Positions 60,329 to 64,000 of a stretch of DNA of 64,000 bases are shown here, piece by piece. Position 1 is the stretch's first letter. The number at the start of each line of letters is the position of its first letter. The notes below the pieces were generated by a model. That model did not search any database and was not told the origin of the DNA. It saw only the letters and a program-made list of their open reading frames with translations. Origin of the DNA: JAKZVK01 sp965261065 (lineage in GTDB: Bacteria > Acidobacteriota > Terriglobia > Bryobacterales > UBA6623); NCBI GenBank assembly GCA_965261065.1, contig OZ253444.1, positions 8,804,001-8,868,000 on the forward strand. The letters run 5' to 3'. Position numbers and translations under genes: made by a program.

Positions 60329-61999
60329 ATGAGTGAAGAAAAAAAGTATATTTTTGTGACCGGAGGCGTCGTCTCCTCGTTAGGCAAGGGCATCGCGGCC
60401 GCTTCGATGGGTTGTCTGCTCGAGAGCCGCGGCCTGCGCGTGAACCTGCAGAAGTTCGACCCCTATCTCAACGTCGACCCCGGCACGATGAGCCCGTTTC
60501 AACACGGCGAGGTTTTCGTCACCGACGACGGCGCCGAGACCGACCTCGACCTGGGGCACTACGAGCGCTTCACCCACGCCAAGCTCACCCAGGCCAACAA
60601 CGTCACCAGCGGACGCATCTACGAGCGCATCCTCGCCAAGGAGCGGCGGGGCGACTATCTGGGCAAGACCGTGCAGGTCATCCCGCACGTGACGAACGAG
60701 ATCAAGGCCGCCATGCGTAAGATCTCGGCCGACGACGTCGACATCGTGATCGTCGAGATCGGCGGGACGGTGGGCGATATCGAGTCGCTGCCGTTTCTCG
60801 AGGCGATCCGCCAGATGCGGCACGAGTTGGGCCGCGAGAACTCCGTCTTCGTTCACGTCACTTTGGTGCCGTGGATCGCCGCCGCCGGCGAGCTGAAGAC
60901 CAAACCCACCCAGCACAGCGTCAAGGAGCTGCGGGCGCTGGGCATCCAGCCCGACATTCTGCTGTGCCGCACCGAAACCGACCTGTCCCGCGAACTGCGC
61001 GAGAAAATTGCGCTCTTCTGCGACGTCGACAAGGCAGCCGTCATCGCCGCCCGCGACGTCGATTCGGTCTATCGCGTCCCCGTCAACCTGGCGCAGGAAA
61101 GCGTCGACGAAATCATCTTGCGCTGTTTCGGCATGGACCCGCCGGCGCGCGACCTGCGCGACTGGGAGGAGATGCTCGACCGCCTGCGGCATCCGGCCGA
61201 TGAGATCACAATCGGCATCATCGGCAAGTACGTCGACTACGAGGACTCCTATAAGAGCCTCAAGGAGGCGCTGCTGCACGGCGGGCTCACGCACAGCCTC
61301 CGGGTACTGATCCAGTGGGTCGAGGCCGAGGGTATCACGCGAGAGACGGCGGCGCAGCAGTTGGGCGATCTCGACGCGATTCTCGTGCCCGGCGGCTTCG
61401 GCACCCGCGGCATCGAGGGGATGATCGAGGCTATCCGCTATGCCCGCGAGCAGCGCGTGCCCTATTTCGGCATCTGTCTCGGCATGCAGACGATGGTCAT
61501 CGAGTATGCCCGCAACGTGTGTGGGCTCGAGCAGTCACACTCGACCGAGTTCGACCCGGCAACGCCCCAGCGGCTGTTCTTCAAGTTGCGCGAGTTGAAG
61601 GGCGTCGAGGACCTTGGGGGAACGATGCGGCTCGGCAGTTGGCCTTGCCGGCTGGCCGAGGGCAGTTTCGCCGAGTTGGCCTACGGGCGTACCGAGATTC
61701 ACGAGCGGCATCGCCACCGCTACGAGTTCAACCGCGAGTACGAGGAGGCGATCACCTCCCAGGGGATGGTGATCGCAGGCGAAACCCCCGACGCCTTGTA
61801 TGTGGAGATTTGCGAGCTGCCCGGCCATCCCTGGTACCTGGGCTGCCAGTTTCATCCCGAGTTCAAGTCGAAACCGCTGGAGCCGCATCCTCTGTTCCAG
61901 GCGTTCGTCGAGGCGGGCTACCACTACCATAAGAGCCGGCTCCAGGACCGCAAGGAGGCCGAAGCTGAGCAGTTTCTGCGAGTGCGCAGCATGCAGTAG
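60329..61999 (+). CDS. pyrG: CTP synthase
   Basis: The 556-residue enzyme makes CTP from UTP, ATP and glutamine. The N-terminal synthetase domain starts YIFVTGGVVSSLGKGIAAAS (P-loop) and has KFDPYLNVDPGTMSPFQHGE VFVTDDGAETDLDLGHYERF. The class I glutamine amidotransferase domain has the nucleophile Cys in YFGICLGMQ (about 383) and His/Glu in CQFHPEFKSKP (about 510). All motifs are intact and length is normal. It is the first gene of a likely operon with kdsA. An IS1202-like insertion lies about 225 bases upstream and may have changed its promoter region. Confidence 0.97.
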   Translation: MSEEKKYIFVTGGVVSSLGKGIAAASMGCLLESRGLRVNLQKFDPYLNVDPGTMSPFQHGEVFVTDDGAETDLDLGHYERFTHAKLTQANNVTSGRIYERILAKERRGDYLGKTVQVIPHVTNEIKAAMRKISADDVDIVIVEIGGTVGDIESLPFLEAIRQMRHELGRENSVFVHVTLVPWIAAAGELKTKPTQHSVKELRALGIQPDILLCRTETDLSRELREKIALFCDVDKAAVIAARDVDSVYRVPVNLAQESVDEIILRCFGMDPPARDLRDWEEMLDRLRHPADEITIGIIGKYVDYEDSYKSLKEALLHGGLTHSLRVLIQWVEAEGITRETAAQQLGDLDAILVPGGFGTRGIEGMIEAIRYAREQRVPYFGICLGMQTMVIEYARNVCGLEQSHSTEFDPATPQRLFFKLRELKGVEDLGGTMRLGSWPCRLAEGSFAELAYGRTEIHERHRHRYEFNREYEEAITSQGMVIAGETPDALYVEICELPGHPWYLGCQFHPEFKSKPLEPHPLFQAFVEAGYHYHKSRLQDRKEAEAEQFLRVRSMQ

Positions 62000-62076
62000 C
62001 GCGAACGGCCGCGCCGCCCCGGCGGCGGCCAGGGTTGTGGAGTGGACATTCGCCATGGCGCCGTCCTCCTGATCTC

Positions 62077-62964
62077 GTGAACGCGATCGAAATCGGCTCC
62101 GTCAAGATCGGTGGCGGCGTTCCCCTCGTCGTCATCGCCGGCCCTTGTGTGATCGAGTCGCGCGAGCACGCTGTGGCAACGGCGCGTGCGGTTCGCGAAG
62201 CGGCATCGGCGGCTGAGCTGCCGGTCATCTTCAAGGCCTCCTACGACAAGGCAAATCGTACTAGCCTCGGCTCCTTCCGCGGACCCGGCCCCGACGAAGG
62301 GCTGGCGATTTTGGCTGACGTCAAGAAGCAAACGGGCCTGCCCGTGCTGACCGACGTGCACGACGTTCGCCAGGTCGCCCCGGCGGCACAGGTCTGCGAC
62401 GTGCTCCAGATTCCGGCGTTCCTCTGCCGCCAGACCGACCTGCTCGTCGAAGCCGGGGGCAGCGGCCGGCCGGTCAACATCAAGAAAGGCCAGTTCCTGG
62501 CGCCTTGGGACCTGCGCTACGCGGCCGACAAAGTCGCCTCGACGGGCAACGACCGTATCTTGCTCACCGAGCGCGGCACGAGTTTCGGCTACGGCAACCT
62601 CGTGGTCGACTTCCGCGGCCTGCCGGTCATGCGGCAGCTCGGATACCCGGTGGTGCTCGACGTCACGCACAGTTTGCAGCTCCCCGGCGGCGGACAAGGT
62701 GGTGGCCCCGGCGGAGACTCCAGTGGCGGCTCCGGTGGCGGCCAGGCGTCGAGCGGAGGCCAGCCGGAGTTCATCGAGACGCTGGCGCGCGCGGGTGTGG
62801 CCGCCGGGGTGGACGCGTTGTTCTTCGAGGTCCACGAACAGCCCGAGAAGGCGCTCTCCGATGGAGCGAACGCGCTCCGCCTCGATGAGTTCCCCGGCTT
62901 GCTCGGCCGGCTTGCGGAATTGGACCGGCTGGTGCGCTCCTGGCCGGGCGATACCGATGGATGA
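62077..62964 (+). CDS. kdsA: 3-deoxy-8-phosphooctulonate (KDO-8-P) synthase with Gly/Ser-rich loop insertion
   Basis: The protein of about 295 residues condenses phosphoenolpyruvate with arabinose 5-phosphate to form KDO-8-phosphate for lipid A/LPS. Motifs: VVIAGPCVIESREHA, FKASYDKANRTSLGSFRGPG, PVLTDVHDV, VNIKKGQFLAPWD, LTERGTSFGYGNLVVDFRGL and VVLDVTHSLQLPGG. After that point the usual short loop is replaced by about 25 residues of Gly, Ser and Gln (GQGGGPGGDSSGGSGGGQAS) before EFIETLARAGVAAGVDALFF. I use the GTG at 62077; an upstream GTG would add 14 unlikely residues. It follows pyrG by 77 bases, a common pairing. Confidence 0.94.
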   Translation: MNAIEIGSVKIGGGVPLVVIAGPCVIESREHAVATARAVREAASAAELPVIFKASYDKANRTSLGSFRGPGPDEGLAILADVKKQTGLPVLTDVHDVRQVAPAAQVCDVLQIPAFLCRQTDLLVEAGGSGRPVNIKKGQFLAPWDLRYAADKVASTGNDRILLTERGTSFGYGNLVVDFRGLPVMRQLGYPVVLDVTHSLQLPGGGQGGGPGGDSSGGSGGGQASSGGQPEFIETLARAGVAAGVDALFFEVHEQPEKALSDGANALRLDEFPGLLGRLAELDRLVRSWPGDTDG

Positions 62965-63038
62965 ACAATCCGTACGCAAGCCTTGCTGCCCGCCCGGCGT
63001 CCCGGCCTGACGCGACCGTGCCATTCAACGCTTCAGAG

Positions 63039-63083
63039 GCGCGGACGGAAGTCCGCGCTTGCGCTAGGGCACTCGCATGCCCT
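63039..63083. repeat. Two small hairpins between kdsA and the FMN reductase gene
   Basis: GCGCGGAC-GGAA-GTCCGCGC (63039-63058) and AGGGCA-CTCGCA-TGCCCT (63066-63083) lie in tandem after kdsA. The first resembles the hairpin at 33468-33495. There is no T run, so an intrinsic terminator is doubtful; a REP-like role is more likely. Confidence 0.5.
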
Positions 63084-63116
63084 CACCTCCGCTAGACTCG
63101 ACATAAGGAGAAGAGC

Positions 63117-63722
63117 ATGCCCGACAACAACACCCCCATCCGCATCGTCGCCATGATTGGCAGCGCGAGGGCGGGGAACAATACCGCCAAGGCCATGGCG
63201 CTCGTCGTGGACGAGCTGGGCAAGCACGATGATGTCGCGGTCGAGGTCGTCGACCCCGCCCAACTCGACCTCCGCCTTCCCGGCTCGCAAGACGCCGCAA
63301 CGATGGATGCGTTGAAGGAGAAAGTTACCGCCGCCACCGGCGTCGTGCTCGCCACGCCCGAGTACCACGGTAGTTACAGCAGCGTCATCAAGCTGCTGAT
63401 CGAACACCTGGGCTTCCCGTCGGTGATGAGCGGGAAGCCGGTCGCGCTGTTGGGAGTCGCCGCGGGGGCGATCGGCGCCATCAAGGCGCTGGAGCACCTG
63501 CACAGCGTGTGTTCGCATGTGGGAGCGATCGTGCTGCCGGGGCCGGCCTCCATCGCCGGGGTACACAAGGTGTTCGATGAAGACGGCCGCTGCCTCGACC
63601 CAGCCGCCGAGAAGCGCATTCGGGGTGTCGCCACCCACCTCATCGACTACATTCGCGGGGCGATCTGTCCGCGAGTCTGCCTGGAAGAGATGGTCCGAGA
63701 CGAGCCTGCGTCGCGGACGTAG
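63117..63722 (+). CDS. NADPH-dependent FMN reductase family protein
   Basis: The 201-residue flavodoxin-fold protein has the FMN phosphate loop IVAMIGSARAGNNTAKAMAL and the flavin-binding GVVLATPEYHGSYSSVIKLL IEHL, the hallmark of the ArsH/azoreductase/YieF-like group. It probably reduces FMN, quinones or azo compounds in the cytoplasm. AAGGAGAAG precedes the ATG. It has its own spacing from kdsA (about 150 bases with hairpins) and may be transcribed separately. Confidence 0.9.
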   Translation: MPDNNTPIRIVAMIGSARAGNNTAKAMALVVDELGKHDDVAVEVVDPAQLDLRLPGSQDAATMDALKEKVTAATGVVLATPEYHGSYSSVIKLLIEHLGFPSVMSGKPVALLGVAAGAIGAIKALEHLHSVCSHVGAIVLPGPASIAGVHKVFDEDGRCLDPAAEKRIRGVATHLIDYIRGAICPRVCLEEMVRDEPASRT

Positions 63723-63759
63723 CGGACGTAACTGGGGCTATCGAAGCGCGTCGGCGAAC

Positions 63760-64000
63760 TCAACGAATCGCTTCGGCGAACTCCAGCCGCCCATCGAGCA
63801 GTTCCGCCCGGAGCGGGAACCGCTGTGCCAGCTCCGCGCTGTGAGTCACCGCAATTAGAATCGTGTTTTCTTCTCGGTGAAGATCGAGCAGCAAGTCGGC
63901 AACAGCCCCGGCCGTATGCCGGTCGAGATTGCCGGTGGGCTCATCGGCGAGGATGAGTGGAGCCCGGTTGATCAGCGCCCGGGCGATCGCGACGCGCTGG
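63760..64000 (-). CDS. ABC transporter ATP-binding protein, LolD/MacB type (partial at window edge)
   Basis: Only the last 79 residues lie in the window: QRVAIARALINRAPLILADE PTGNLDRHTAGAVADLLLDL with Walker B LILADEPTGNLD, then the switch His in ILIAVTHSAELAQRF and an ending GRLEFAEAIR. The PTGNLD version of the D-loop is typical of LolD/FtsE/MacB-type ATPases, which drive lipoprotein release or macrolide-type export. The Walker A and signature lie beyond base 64000. Confidence 0.85.
   Translation of the reverse strand, partial: QRVAIARALINRAPLILADEPTGNLDRHTAGAVADLLLDLHREENTILIAVTHSAELAQRFPLRAELLDGRLEFAEAIR

Noticed and set aside
60066..60332. An 88-codon frame just upstream of pyrG.
   Set aside because: It begins inside the IS1202-like element, crosses the target duplication and shows no protein-like pattern; more likely the pyrG leader.

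Overview
The window is high-GC chromosomal DNA from a Gram-negative bacterium, most likely an acidobacterium of the Bryobacteraceae/Solibacter type. This is inferred from content: two adjacent VWA proteins of the acidobacterial 'VWFA-related' kind, a bacillithiol gene pair (ypdA, bshA), a quinoprotein dehydrogenase with its cytochrome, many Tat/Sec-exported carbohydrate enzymes, and kdsA (hence LPS). No rRNA, tRNA or CRISPR array was seen.

0-21 kb is mostly ordinary chromosome. It holds an exported Xaa-Pro aminopeptidase, a DedA protein, and two divergent c-di-GMP proteins whose degenerate domains are complementary (HD-GYP plus dead GGDEF; live GGDEF plus dead EAL). A partial Tad/Flp pilus locus follows (two flp pilins, cpaB with an in-frame stop, cpaE; no secretin or motor ATPase in the window), then a LuxR regulator, ypdA-bshA, and after a stretch of debris a complete molybdate transporter modABC.

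14.1-18.2 kb and 21-33.5 kb are accessory DNA. They contain five nearly identical 1031-bp IS1595-family elements (three on one strand, two on the other), a DUF6788-linked DDE element, fragments of group II intron reverse transcriptases with one intact-looking domain V/VI, a tandem family of small membrane proteins in several stages of decay, and many gene fragments (integrase, MBOAT acyltransferase, DUF1553, cyclase-like). Inside this zone lie a translationally coupled pair made of a DGQHR-motif protein and a HEPN-motif (RNxxxH) protein, and a hicAB toxin-antitoxin pair. The DGQHR gene is broken by an IS. The pair is the best candidate for a little-described defence-like module.

33.5-45 kb is again chromosomal: a MauG-type cytochrome c peroxidase, a HEAT-repeat/cyclophilin fusion, a MerR/TPR fusion, a TauD dioxygenase, a second hicAB, an M19 dipeptidase, a double metallo-beta-lactamase-fold protein, a YkgJ-type Cys-cluster protein coupled to an aldo/keto reductase, and a TPR protein. 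45-50.5 kb carries an IS1182 element with an amber codon, and a truncated IS1380 element that splits an ankyrin gene. 50.7-56.3 kb encodes cytochrome c plus PQQ dehydrogenase, an esterase and a Gfo/Idh/MocA oxidoreductase. 56.3-64 kb holds the VWA pair, an IS1202-like element with a 20-bp target duplication, pyrG, kdsA, an FMN reductase and the end of an ABC ATPase gene.

Palindromic REP-like repeats sit in several intergenic spaces. All assignments are by reading motifs; no database search was possible.
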